DNA of 64,000 nt, from contig NZ_HE978533.1 of assembly GCF_000311745.1 (NCBI RefSeq), positions 130,638 through 194,637 on the forward strand. The letters run 5' to 3'. A program made the position numbers and the translations under genes. The stretch is from Anaerococcus obesiensis ph10 (GTDB taxonomy: Bacteria > Bacillota > Clostridia > Tissierellales > Peptoniphilaceae). Positions 24,616-32,130 of the stretch are shown piece after piece (the stretch's first letter is position 1; every line of letters begins with the position of its first letter). A model generated the notes under the pieces. The model was not told the origin of the DNA. It saw only the letters and a program-made list of their open reading frames with translations, and searched no databases.

Positions 24616-27291
24616 ATGGACTATTTAGGTCAAAAAAATGAAATTGTAAAAAAACTTGACTCAGATAGCGCAAGAGGCTTGTCAAGCGAACTTGCAGCAA
24701 AACGTCTTGAAGAAAACGGCCCAAATAAAATTGAATCTAAGAAGAAAAAATCTCTTGGTAAAAAAATCGCCGAGCAAATCATTGATCCTATGGTAATTTT
24801 ATTGATAGTTGCATCAATCGTTTCAGCTTTTACAGGCGATAAAGTTGAATGTTTTATAATTATTGCTATCGTTATTATCAATGCAATTATGTCAATTATT
24901 CAAGAAGGAAAAGCTGAAGATTCTGTTGAGGCCTTGCAAAAAATGTCATCGCCTGAGGCAAGCGTAATTCGTGATGGCAAAAAAATAAAAGTAAAAGCAG
25001 AAGAATTGGTTGTGGGAGATGTTGTCGTAATTGAAACTGGCGATATTGTTCCAGCTGATATGCGTTTATTAGAATCATCAAATTTAAAAATCGACGAGTC
25101 TTCTCTTACTGGAGAATCTGTTGCAACAGAAAAAAATTCTGAGGCTGTTTATGACAGCGAAGTAGGAATTGGCGATAGGGAAAACTTTGCTTTCTCATCA
25201 ACAATTGTAACTTACGGACACGCAAGAGGAATTGTTACTCAAACTGGTTCTGACACAGAAATGGGAAAAATCGCATCAAGCCTTCATCAAGTTGAAGATA
25301 AGGATACGCCATTACAAAGACAATTAAATAAATTATCAAAACTTTTGGCAATTCTTGTAGTTGTTGTTTGTATAATTGTATTTGTTGTTGGATATTTTAG
25401 AACTGGCGATTCGCTTTTAGATAATTTAATGGTTGCAGTTTCTCTTGCAGTTGCAGCAATTCCTGAAGGACTTACAGCAGTTGTAACAATAGTTTTATCA
25501 ATCGGAATGAACAGAATGGCAGAAAGAAAAGCCATTGTAAAATCCTTGGTTTCTGTAGAAACTCTTGGAGCAACAACAGCAATTTGTTCAGATAAAACTG
25601 GAACTTTGACTCAAAATGAGATGACCATTACAAAAATTTGGACAAATGAAAAAGAATATGAAGTTGAAGGGAGTGGATACGAACCAAAAGGCCACATAAA
25701 ACTTGACGATGAAAAAATAGAAGATGAAGAAAATATAAAACTTCTAATGAAAATTTCGACTTTATGTAATGATGCTGATTTGGTTTTGGAAAATGACCAA
25801 TATAAAATTATTGGAGATCCAACAGAAGGCGCTATGCTTACATTTTCTGAAAAATGGGGAATTGTTCAAGAAGATTTAGAAAAAAAACATCCAAGAATTG
25901 AAGAAATTCCTTTTGATTCTGACAGAAAAATGATGACAACCTTCCACAACGTCGAAGAAAATTATAAGGCAATGACAAAAGGCGCTCCGGATATAATAAT
26001 TTCAAATTCTTCAAAAATTTTATTAAATGGAGAAATTGTAGATTTCACACAAGATTTAAAGCAAAAGGCAATGGATGAAAATAAAAATCTTGCCAAACAA
26101 GCTCTTCGTGTAATGGCTTACGCCTTTAGAGAATTTGATTCAATAAAAAATGAAGATTTAACAAGCGAAAATATAGAAAGAGATATGGTATTTGTTGGAC
26201 TTACTGGAATGATAGATCCACCAAGACCAGAAGCAAAAAAAGCAGTAGCAGAATGCCACTCATCAGGAATTGATGTTGTTATGATTACTGGAGATTATTT
26301 AGAAACAGCCTTCGCAATCGCAAGAGATTTGGGAATTGCAGATTCCAAAGACCAAGCAATTGAAGGAAAAGAATTAAATAATATGAGTGATGAAGAAATT
26401 AGAAAAATTGCCAAAGAAAAAAGAGTTTTTGCAAGAGTATCTCCACAAAATAAGGTGCAACTTGTAAACGCCCTCCAAGAAAACGGCGAAATAGTTGCCA
26501 TGACAGGAGACGGAGTAAACGATGCTCCAGCAATTAAAAATGCTGACATAGGAATTTCTATGGGAATTACAGGAACTGACGTTGCAAAAGATACAGCAAA
26601 TATGATTTTGGTTGATGATAATTTTGCAACAATTGTAAATGCAGTCGAAGAAGGAAGAATAATTTTTGCAAATATTAGAAAATTTGTTTCATTCTTACTT
26701 TCATGTAACATAGCAGAAGTTTTGATTGTATTTTTGTCAATTCTATTTGGCCTACCTTCTCCACTTACACCAATTCAATTACTTTGGTTAAACCTAATAA
26801 CAGATGCTTTCCCAGCACTTGCCCTTGGAGTTGAGCCTGGAGAAAAAGATATAATGGAAAGAGAACCAAGAGATCCAAAAGAATCAATAATTTCTGGAGA
26901 TTTGAGAAATTCACTAATCGTTCAATCACTAGCAATTACCTTTGCAGTTTTGATGTCTTATATAATAGGATTAAAATTAATCTTCCCAGGAAATATAGAA
27001 GGAGCTCACACAATGGTTTTTGCAACCTTAATCACAAGCGAGCTTTTGAGAGCATTTTCTGTAAGAAGTACAAAATATACCCTAAAAGAATTGGGAATCG
27101 GTTCAAATAAACAATTAATAAAAGCAAACATCCTATCATTTGCCCTACTTTTAATAGTAATGTACGTAGGACCATTAAGATATTTATTTGAATTAGAATT
27201 AATAACCTGGCAATGGATAATAATTTTAGCCCTTGCCTTTATCCCATTAATTTTAGGAGAAGTTCACAAAATTAGCGTGAGAAAAAAATAA
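24616..27291 (+). CDS. Cation-transporting P-type ATPase (PMR1-like Ca2+/Mn2+ efflux pump)
   Basis: An 891-residue P2A-type ATPase. It has an N-terminal cation-ATPase domain, actuator motif LTGESVA, phosphorylation site DKTGTLT (Asp326), nucleotide-binding KGAPD, hinge MTGDGVNDAPA, and about ten membrane spans including AAIPEGLTAVV and the C-terminal NLITDAFPALALG. I start at the ATG after AAGGAGG (24605-24611); the frame is open further upstream, but that lies in the riboswitch. The Mn2+ riboswitch implies export of manganese, with calcium as an alternative substrate. A terminator follows directly. Confidence 0.93.
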   Translation: MDYLGQKNEIVKKLDSDSARGLSSELAAKRLEENGPNKIESKKKKSLGKKIAEQIIDPMVILLIVASIVSAFTGDKVECFIIIAIVIINAIMSIIQEGKAEDSVEALQKMSSPEASVIRDGKKIKVKAEELVVGDVVVIETGDIVPADMRLLESSNLKIDESSLTGESVATEKNSEAVYDSEVGIGDRENFAFSSTIVTYGHARGIVTQTGSDTEMGKIASSLHQVEDKDTPLQRQLNKLSKLLAILVVVVCIIVFVVGYFRTGDSLLDNLMVAVSLAVAAIPEGLTAVVTIVLSIGMNRMAERKAIVKSLVSVETLGATTAICSDKTGTLTQNEMTITKIWTNEKEYEVEGSGYEPKGHIKLDDEKIEDEENIKLLMKISTLCNDADLVLENDQYKIIGDPTEGAMLTFSEKWGIVQEDLEKKHPRIEEIPFDSDRKMMTTFHNVEENYKAMTKGAPDIIISNSSKILLNGEIVDFTQDLKQKAMDENKNLAKQALRVMAYAFREFDSIKNEDLTSENIERDMVFVGLTGMIDPPRPEAKKAVAECHSSGIDVVMITGDYLETAFAIARDLGIADSKDQAIEGKELNNMSDEEIRKIAKEKRVFARVSPQNKVQLVNALQENGEIVAMTGDGVNDAPAIKNADIGISMGITGTDVAKDTANMILVDDNFATIVNAVEEGRIIFANIRKFVSFLLSCNIAEVLIVFLSILFGLPSPLTPIQLLWLNLITDAFPALALGVEPGEKDIMEREPRDPKESIISGDLRNSLIVQSLAITFAVLMSYIIGLKLIFPGNIEGAHTMVFATLITSELLRAFSVRSTKYTLKELGIGSNKQLIKANILSFALLLIVMYVGPLRYLFELELITWQWIIILALAFIPLILGEVHKISVRKK

Positions 27292-27299
27292 AATAATTT

Positions 27300-27332
27300 T
27301 AAAAAGCAAGAGTTTTAATTCTTGCTTTTTTT
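27300..27332 (+). terminator. Terminator of the P-type ATPase gene
   Basis: AAAAAGCAAGAG and CTTGCTTTTTTTT form a stem with T8. Its 3' arm (TTGCTT) also serves as the likely -35 of the next small-RNA promoter. Confidence 0.85.
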
Positions 27333-27354
27333 TGATTAATTAGTATAATGTAAT

Positions 27355-27420
27355 TGACAAAAAGTTATGACAAGATAATGATAATCACAAAAAAGCAGGA
27401 GGGCAAACTCCTGCTTTTTT
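27355..27420 (+). ncRNA. Antitoxin RNA 1 of a par/fst-like type I toxin-antitoxin locus
   Basis: Promoter TTGCTT (27321-27326), 16 nt, TATAAT (27343-27348) predicts a 66-nt RNA ending at the shared terminator. It carries AAGTTATGACA and ATGATAATCAC, each an exact complement of a part of the toxin 1 message, with AAGATA between them in place of the toxin's own intervening bases. The second block covers the toxin's Shine-Dalgarno/start region, so pairing should block translation. This matches the discontinuous complementarity of RNA II in the plasmid par system. Confidence 0.75.
27389..27420. terminator. Bidirectional terminator shared by antitoxin RNA 1 and toxin 1
   Basis: A 13-bp stem AAAAAAGCAGGAG / CTCCTGCTTTTTT with a 6-nt loop and T-runs in both directions. 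Convergent transcripts end here and are complementary across it. Confidence 0.85.
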
Positions 27421-27428
27421 ATTTTGGG

Positions 27429-27533
27429 CTACTTATCGTTAAAATATCTATCTAGCCACTTGCAGGTAAAATGACAAATTATTCCTGCCAAAATAGATAT
27501 TATTAAAGTTATGACATAATCTATGATAATCAC
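27429..27533 (-). CDS. Type I toxin peptide 1 (Fst-like, about 31-34 residues)
   Basis: The frame reads (V)IIIDYVITLIISILAGI and continues ICHFTCKWLDRYFNDK: one hydrophobic span followed by a polar, charged tail, the layout of Fst-type toxins. A very long Shine-Dalgarno (TTAGGGGGTGAT) runs through the GTG, so initiation may occur a few codons later, possibly at ATA. The minus-strand promoter is an extended -10 (TGATATAAT, -10 hexamer at 27574-27579). A leader hairpin GTTAACC-TATACT-GGTAAC precedes the ribosome-binding site. It is 55% or more identical to toxin 2. Confidence 0.75.
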   Translation of the reverse strand: MIIIDYVITLIISILAGIICHFTCKWLDRYFNDK

Positions 27534-27571
27534 CCCCTAACTGTTACCAGTATAGGTTAACGATAACAAAA
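27528..27571 (-). repeat. Conserved 44-bp toxin leader, copy 1
   Basis: Identical to 27833-27876. It holds the Shine-Dalgarno and a leader hairpin (27543-27561). The flanking sequences differ much more, so the leader is under selection or recently duplicated. Confidence 0.85.
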
Positions 27572-27666
27572 ATATTATATCACAATTTAAACTTCACAGT
27601 TTACGAGTTGAATTCATTTTAAAAATATTCTATTGCTTTTTTCTTATATTTTAGTATAATGAAAGT

Positions 27667-27730
27667 ACTAAGAGATATGAGAAGATAAAATCAATCATAG
27701 AAAAAGCAGGAGTTGTCGCTCCTGCTTTTT
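27667..27730 (+). ncRNA. Antitoxin RNA 2
   Basis: Promoter TTGCTT (27633-27638), 16 nt, TATAAT (27655-27660), the same architecture as RNA 1. The 64-nt RNA carries GAGATATGAG and AAATCAATCA, both complementary to toxin 2 (27816-27825 and 27828-27837), separated by the same AAGATA hexamer as in RNA 1. The pairing blocks differ from RNA 1 in step with the toxin sequences, so each RNA appears specific for its own toxin. Confidence 0.75.
27701..27730. terminator. Bidirectional terminator shared by antitoxin RNA 2 and toxin 2
   Basis: AAAAAGCAGGAG / CTCCTGCTTTTT with loop TTGTCG. The stem is the same as in locus 1 but the loop sequence differs. Confidence 0.85.
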
Positions 27731-27745
27731 TTTGCCTAGTTATCG

Positions 27746-27838
27746 TCAATCAATATATCTATCTAAAAATTTGCAAATATAATGGCAAATTATACCTGCT
27801 AAGATAGAGAGCACTAGAGATATGAGCAAATCAATCAC
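27746..27838 (-). CDS. Type I toxin peptide 2 (Fst-like, about 27-30 residues)
   Basis: The frame reads (V)IDLLISLVLSILAGIICHY and ends ICKFLDRYID. The shared core SILAGIICH, the paired Cys, and LDRY match toxin 1. A TTG at codon 4 stands 8 nt after GGGGG and may be the true start (27829). The extended -10 TGATATAAT (-10 hexamer at 27879-27884) drives it. Hydrophobic span plus charged tail suggests a membrane-acting toxin; toxicity is inferred from layout only. Confidence 0.75.
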   Translation of the reverse strand: MIDLLISLVLSILAGIICHYICKFLDRYID

Positions 27839-27876
27839 CCCCTAACTGTTACCAGTATAGGTTAACGATAACAAAA
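27833..27876 (-). repeat. Conserved 44-bp toxin leader, copy 2
   Basis: Exact copy of 27528-27571, including Shine-Dalgarno and leader hairpin. Confidence 0.85.
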
Positions 27877-27958
27877 TTATTATATCATAATTTTATTCTA
27901 CAGTTTTAGCTTAAAAAACTCTTGTTGATTTTTATTTTTAAATAAGTATATTATTTTT

Positions 27959-28019
27959 GAGTAAAGGAATATATATTCATGGAATCAAAAAAAGCAGGAG
28001 GGCCAACTCCTGCTTTTTT
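27959..28019 (+). ncRNA. Orphan antitoxin-like RNA 3
   Basis: Promoter TTGATT (27925-27930), 16 nt, TATATT (27947-27952) and the same terminator stem (AAAAAAGCAGGAG / CTCCTGCTTTTTT, loop GGCCAA). There is no toxin frame beyond it; the converging gene is chrA. It is either a remnant of a third locus or an RNA acting on a toxin elsewhere. Confidence 0.6.
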
Positions 28020-28027
28020 ATGCAATT

Positions 28028-28588
28028 TTACAATTTAAAAATAATTCCAAAAAGTGCGCCCATCCCTATTATTAATAGTGGATGGATTTTTTTGTATTTT
28101 CTTAATAAAAATAAAAATCCTAGGAACAAAATAAGTTGAATTAATTGAAATAAATCTAGAAAATTTCCTGTTTTTTCATATAATTTTACGTTAAATAAGG
28201 AAATTATCATTACATTTAACATCGCTCCCAAAATAAGTCCTGCTGTTGATGGCCTTATATATTCAAAAGCATTTTTTACTATAATTGATGTATTAAATTT
28301 ATCCAAAGATTTTGCTATTATTAAAATTATAATTATTGCAGGACTTATTAAAGAAATACTTGCAAGGATTGCTCCAACAATTCCGTAGGCTCTATATCCT
28401 GCAAAGCTTGCAACATTTATTCCTATTGCTCCGGGCGTTGATTCTGAAACGGCAATCATATCTAATAATTCTTCGCTTGTAAACCAATCGTAATTTTCTG
28501 CCATTTTTTGCAAAAATGGAAAAGTTGCCATTCCTCCCCCAATTGCAAAAAGTCCAGTTTTGAAAAATTCCCACATCAACCTAAGCAT
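28028..28588 (-). CDS. chrA: Chromate transporter family protein, C-terminal-type subunit
   Basis: A 186-residue short-chain CHR protein. The N-terminal signature FFKTGLFAIGGGMATFPFLQ, then SESTPGAIGINVASFAGYRAYG, matches the family, with about six membrane spans. Short CHR proteins work as pairs of antiparallel halves; its partner is the gene upstream. I chose the ATG at 28586-28588, 5 nt after GGAGG. In the repaired partner frame the stop overlaps this start. Substrate in anaerobes is uncertain; chromate or sulfate export is only the family name. Confidence 0.86.
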   Translation of the reverse strand: MLRLMWEFFKTGLFAIGGGMATFPFLQKMAENYDWFTSEELLDMIAVSESTPGAIGINVASFAGYRAYGIVGAILASISLISPAIIIILIIAKSLDKFNTSIIVKNAFEYIRPSTAGLILGAMLNVMIISLFNVKLYEKTGNFLDLFQLIQLILFLGFLFLLRKYKKIHPLLIIGMGALFGIIFKL

Positions 28589-29113
28589 ATTTGCCTCCAA
28601 AAATAATTCCAAAAATTCCACAAGCTATAACAATAATTATTGGCGAAATAGAAAAAATTCCTATCGCAATAAAAGTTAATAAAAAATTAAAATTTTTATT
28701 TTTGTATCAGCAGTTTTTTTTACCATATTTATTACAGTATTTAAAACTAGAGCTGAAACTGCAATTCTAATTCCAGCAAATGCGTGTTTAATTAAAATTA
28801 TATGAGAAAATGCTTTTAAGAAATTTGCAATTATTGTAATGATTATTATTGATGGAGTAATAAAACCTAGTGATGCAACAATTCCTCCAAGATTTCCTTT
28901 TCTTTTTCTCCCACAAAAAGTCGAAGTATTTACAGCAATTATTCCTGGAGTTGTTTGACCTATTGCGTAATAATCTAAAATTTCTTCTTGGCTAATCCAT
29001 TTTCTTTTGTCAACCAATTCTCTTTGTAAGAGCGGAAGCATAGCGTAGCCTCCCCCAAAGGTAAAAGCGCCTATTTTAAAAAAAGTTATGTAAAGCTCAA
29101 ATAATATTTTCAT
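28581..29113 (-). pseudogene. chrA: Chromate transporter family protein, N-terminal-type subunit, frameshifted
   Basis: The partner of the downstream CHR half: FFKIGAFTFGGGYAMLPLLQ, then GQTTPGIIAVNTSTFCGRKR. As written it stops at 28676 after 145 residues (KIKILIFY). One extra base in the A6 run (forward 28681-28686) extends it to KIKILIFLLTFIAIG, a further hydrophobic span, and GGKYA, ending at 28581. That end overlaps the next gene's ATG by 8 bp, normal operon geometry, which supports the repair. It is either a sequencing undercall or a recent mutation. Confidence 0.82.
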
Positions 29114-29233
29114 TTTAATTTCTCCTTTGTATTTTATTATAGCACAAGGCAGAGGTCAGGCTAAATCTCTTGATTTTAAGCTTTCTTGCAGTATGATTAT
29201 TTAATATATGTAAAGAAAAACGAAAGGGACTTT

Positions 29234-29773
29234 ATGAATTTAACTTTATCAAATTCTTATTTAGAACACTTAGAAGAAATTAAAAATTTATATATAGAAG
29301 CTTTCCCAAAAGCTGAAAGAAAACCTCTAGACCAAATTATAAAAGTTTGCGAAAATTCTTTGGGAAGAATTATTCCGATTTTGCTTGACGATGAATTTGT
29401 AGGAATGTTTATCACCTTGGATTCGGATTTCGACGATACGCTTTTGATTGATTATTTTGCCATAAAAAGCGATTATAGGGGGCTAAGTCTTGGTTCAAAA
29501 TCTATAGAACTTTTGAATGAAAGAGAAAATAAAACAATAATTATTGAAATTGAACCTTGCGTTGAAGATGCTTGTAATCTTGTTCAAAGGCAAAAAAGAA
29601 AGAATTTCTACAAAAATTTGGGCTTTAAGCAAACTGACATAAACATTTCATGGTTTGGAGTTGATCTTGAGCTAATGAGTTTAAATAAAACTATAAATTT
29701 TGAACATTATATGAATCTATTAACTTCAATTTTCCCAAAATCTTACATTGAAGATAATATAAAGCTTGCATAA
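29234..29773 (+). CDS. GNAT-family acetyltransferase
   Basis: A 179-residue protein of the Gcn5-related N-acetyltransferase fold. The acetyl-CoA loop corresponds to DYRGLSLGSKSIELL (RGxGxG-like, with Ser in place of one Gly), preceded by the strand LIDYFAIKS and followed by FYKNLGFKQTD. I start at the ATG at 29234 after AAAGGG. The substrate is unknown. It is followed after 20 bp by the HAD hydrolase gene, probably in the same transcript. Confidence 0.82.
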   Translation: MNLTLSNSYLEHLEEIKNLYIEAFPKAERKPLDQIIKVCENSLGRIIPILLDDEFVGMFITLDSDFDDTLLIDYFAIKSDYRGLSLGSKSIELLNERENKTIIIEIEPCVEDACNLVQRQKRKNFYKNLGFKQTDINISWFGVDLELMSLNKTINFEHYMNLLTSIFPKSYIEDNIKLA

Positions 29774-29793
29774 GAAAATTTTAAGGAGTTTTT

Positions 29794-30399
29794 ATGAAAT
29801 TATTTTTTGATTGCGATGGAACTATCCTTGATTCCATGCACATTTGGCTAGAACCAATAGCGAAACTTTTAAAAGAATATAATTACAAACTTACAACCGA
29901 AGAGAAAGGAAAAATTGAAGCCTTATCATTTTTGGATACAGTAAAATGGTTAAAAGAAAATGTCTGCACAGACAAGAGCGAAAAAGAAGTTTTAGATTAT
30001 TTTTCTTCTACCATAACAGATGCCTACAAAAATCATTTGTTAGCAAAAGATGGAGCTGTTAAAATTTTACAAAAATTAAAAAACGATGGCTATGATATGT
30101 GTATTTGTTCATCAACTGACAAAATGCATCTAGAAAATGCCCTAAGAAGACTTGGCATAATAAATTTATTTGATTTTATCCTAACTCCAGATAAATTTCC
30201 TTACAAAAAAAGCGACAAGGAATATTGGCAAAAGGCACTTGATAATTATAAAATTGATGCAAAAGACGCAGTTTTATTCGATGATGCCCTTTATGCAGTA
30301 AAATCAGCCAAAAAACTTGGAATAAAAACCGTAGGCATAAAAGATTTCCCATACAACAAAAACGAATGGGACAAAATAAAAAACAAGCAGATATGGTAA
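29794..30399 (+). CDS. HAD-superfamily phosphatase (frameshift near the C-terminus)
   Basis: A 201-residue HAD hydrolase. Motif I is FFDCDGTILDS (nucleophile Asp), motif II CICSSTDK, motif III Lys in PYKKSDKEYW, motif IV LFDDAL. It is similar in size to phosphoglycolate-phosphatase-like enzymes; the substrate is unknown. The frame ends KIKNKQIW, but one more A in the A6 run at 30378-30383 gives KIKKQADMVIDNIKDID and a stop at 30446, the usual HAD ending. The catalytic core is unaffected. A terminator follows. Confidence 0.82.
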   Translation: MKLFFDCDGTILDSMHIWLEPIAKLLKEYNYKLTTEEKGKIEALSFLDTVKWLKENVCTDKSEKEVLDYFSSTITDAYKNHLLAKDGAVKILQKLKNDGYDMCICSSTDKMHLENALRRLGIINLFDFILTPDKFPYKKSDKEYWQKALDNYKIDAKDAVLFDDALYAVKSAKKLGIKTVGIKDFPYNKNEWDKIKNKQIW

Positions 30400-30451
30400 T
30401 TGATAATATCAAAGATATTGATATAGAAAAAATTAAAAATCTATAAAATAA

Positions 30452-30476
30452 AACCACCTAAAGGTGGTTATTTTTT
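30452..30476 (+). terminator. Terminator after the HAD hydrolase gene
   Basis: AACCACC-TAAA-GGTGGTT followed by ATTTTTTT. It lies between convergent genes, 26 bp from the MATE stop, and its AT-rich flanks could serve both. Confidence 0.8.
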
Positions 30477-30501
30477 TGAATATTTTTCTTATTTTAAAAA
30501 A

Positions 30502-31863
30502 TCATCTAAAATCTATAACTTTTAAATTCTTTTTCATTTTCTTTTTCAAAAGAAAAAGTGAAAGAAGTCCTTTTATAATTGATGTTATTGTCATTGATAG
30601 CCAGATTCCCAAAACACCAAAATATGGCATTAATAAAATTGATATTGGAATTCTTGCTGCATTAAATATTATCGAAATTGCTGATGGCGTTCTTGTATCT
30701 GACAAGCCTTGGAAAATTCCTGTAGAACCTATTTCTAATGCCATCATAAGTTGGCTTGCTGAAAGAATTGCCAAATATTTTGCACCCAAATTTATTGTTT
30801 CCAAATCGCCTGGCACAAAAATTTCAAATAAATAATTTCTAAATGCAAACAAAATAATTGTAGCAATAATTCCAATTGCCCCTACAAGTTTTAGACTTTC
30901 TTTGACGCCTTTTTTTACCCTATCCATTAAGCCTGCTCCGTAATTTTGTGCGATTAATGATTGAACTACAACTTGGCATCCTTCTGTTGTTTTCCAAGAA
31001 ATTGATTCGAGCTGACTTCCTATTGAATAAACTGCAACTGGTTTTGGTCCAAAATTTGCCATTAATTTATTTAAAATCATAGTTATTAGAGCGTGTATTC
31101 CGCTGATAAAAGCAACGGGAAGTCCTAGTTTAAAAATTCTCACTTGCCATTTTGTTGAAAGTGTAAAATTTTCAAGAGAATCTTTTATTACACCAACTTT
31201 TCTTTTCATAACAAATAAAAATATAAAAAATACAGTTGCTTGTCCCGTAACAGTTGCTATTGCCGCACCCCTTATTCCTAATTGAGGAATTGGTCCAAGA
31301 CCAAAAATAAAAATCGGATCAAGAACTATGTTTAAAACCAAACCAATTGTATTTATTTTAAAAGGAGTAATACTTTCTCCAATCGAATAAAATGATTGGG
31401 AAAAAATCGGATTTAAAAATACAAATATATAACCCAAAGCTGTTATAGAAAGATAAGCATTTGCAAAATTTGAAACCTCTGCTCCTAGTTTATAAAAATC
31501 TATAATATAAGTTTTGAAAGTAAATATTAAAATTATGTAGATTATTGAAGTAATGCTTCCTTGCAAATATCCATTTTGTAAAATCAAAGACGTAAGTTTT
31601 TTATCTTTTCTTCCATAGGCTTGAGCCGCATAAACTCCTCCGCCAATTTTTGCAATCAAAGACAAAGCCTCAGCAATCCAAGCCAAAAAATAAGAAACTC
31701 CAACAGCAGCGACAGCATTAGAGCCAAGTCTACCAATCCAAATCATATCTACCAAAGTATAGGCGATTTGGACAAAAGCTGTAAGAGTTAAAGGAATGGA
31801 TAATTTTATTAAAGATTTTCCAATATTTTCCTTTGTAAGATCAATATTTTTTCTTTTCTCCAT
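30502..31863 (-). CDS. MATE-family efflux transporter
   Basis: A 453-residue, 12-span multidrug/toxin extrusion protein of the NorM/DinF fold. It opens with LIKLSIPLTLTAFVQIAY and VDMIWIGRLGSNAVAAVG, and the second half begins KLGLPVAFISGIHALI. It uses Na+ or H+ gradients to expel organic cations or metabolites. I start at the ATG at 31863, after GGAGATG; an ATG eight codons upstream has no such site. It is monocistronic. No regulator sits beside it. Confidence 0.9.
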   Translation of the reverse strand: MEKRKNIDLTKENIGKSLIKLSIPLTLTAFVQIAYTLVDMIWIGRLGSNAVAAVGVSYFLAWIAEALSLIAKIGGGVYAAQAYGRKDKKLTSLILQNGYLQGSITSIIYIILIFTFKTYIIDFYKLGAEVSNFANAYLSITALGYIFVFLNPIFSQSFYSIGESITPFKINTIGLVLNIVLDPIFIFGLGPIPQLGIRGAAIATVTGQATVFFIFLFVMKRKVGVIKDSLENFTLSTKWQVRIFKLGLPVAFISGIHALITMILNKLMANFGPKPVAVYSIGSQLESISWKTTEGCQVVVQSLIAQNYGAGLMDRVKKGVKESLKLVGAIGIIATIILFAFRNYLFEIFVPGDLETINLGAKYLAILSASQLMMALEIGSTGIFQGLSDTRTPSAISIIFNAARIPISILLMPYFGVLGIWLSMTITSIIKGLLSLFLLKKKMKKNLKVIDFR

Positions 31864-32072
31864 AGGCATCTCCTTTATATTTTTCAAAATTTTTTATCAA
31901 ATCTATTAGACTAATTAAAAATAATTATTTAAATCTCTATAATCTCCTAAATTTTACAAAAAAGGAATTTAATTGTCAATATTTATCAATATCAAAAACA
32001 GATTTTTTGAAATTTTTAAAAATTTATAATTTATTTAAAAATACTTCCTTTGACTTTTAAAATTTTAAAGAA

Positions 32073-32104
32073 AAAACTCCTAATCATTTTGATTAGAAGT
32101 TTTA
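32073..32104 (-). terminator. Terminator of the maltodextrin operon
   Basis: AAAACT-T-CTAATC-AAAA-GATTAG-G-AGTTTT on the minus strand, then a T run. It is 27 bp beyond the ABC ATPase stop. Confidence 0.8.
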
Positions 32105-32130
32105 AAAAATATTTACCAGTTTTTTATTTT

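Noticed and set aside
27420..28027. CRISPR-like repeats in the region of near-identical blocks
   Set aside because: The repeats are leaders and terminators of toxin-antitoxin loci with different spacing; there are only two or three copies and no cas genes.
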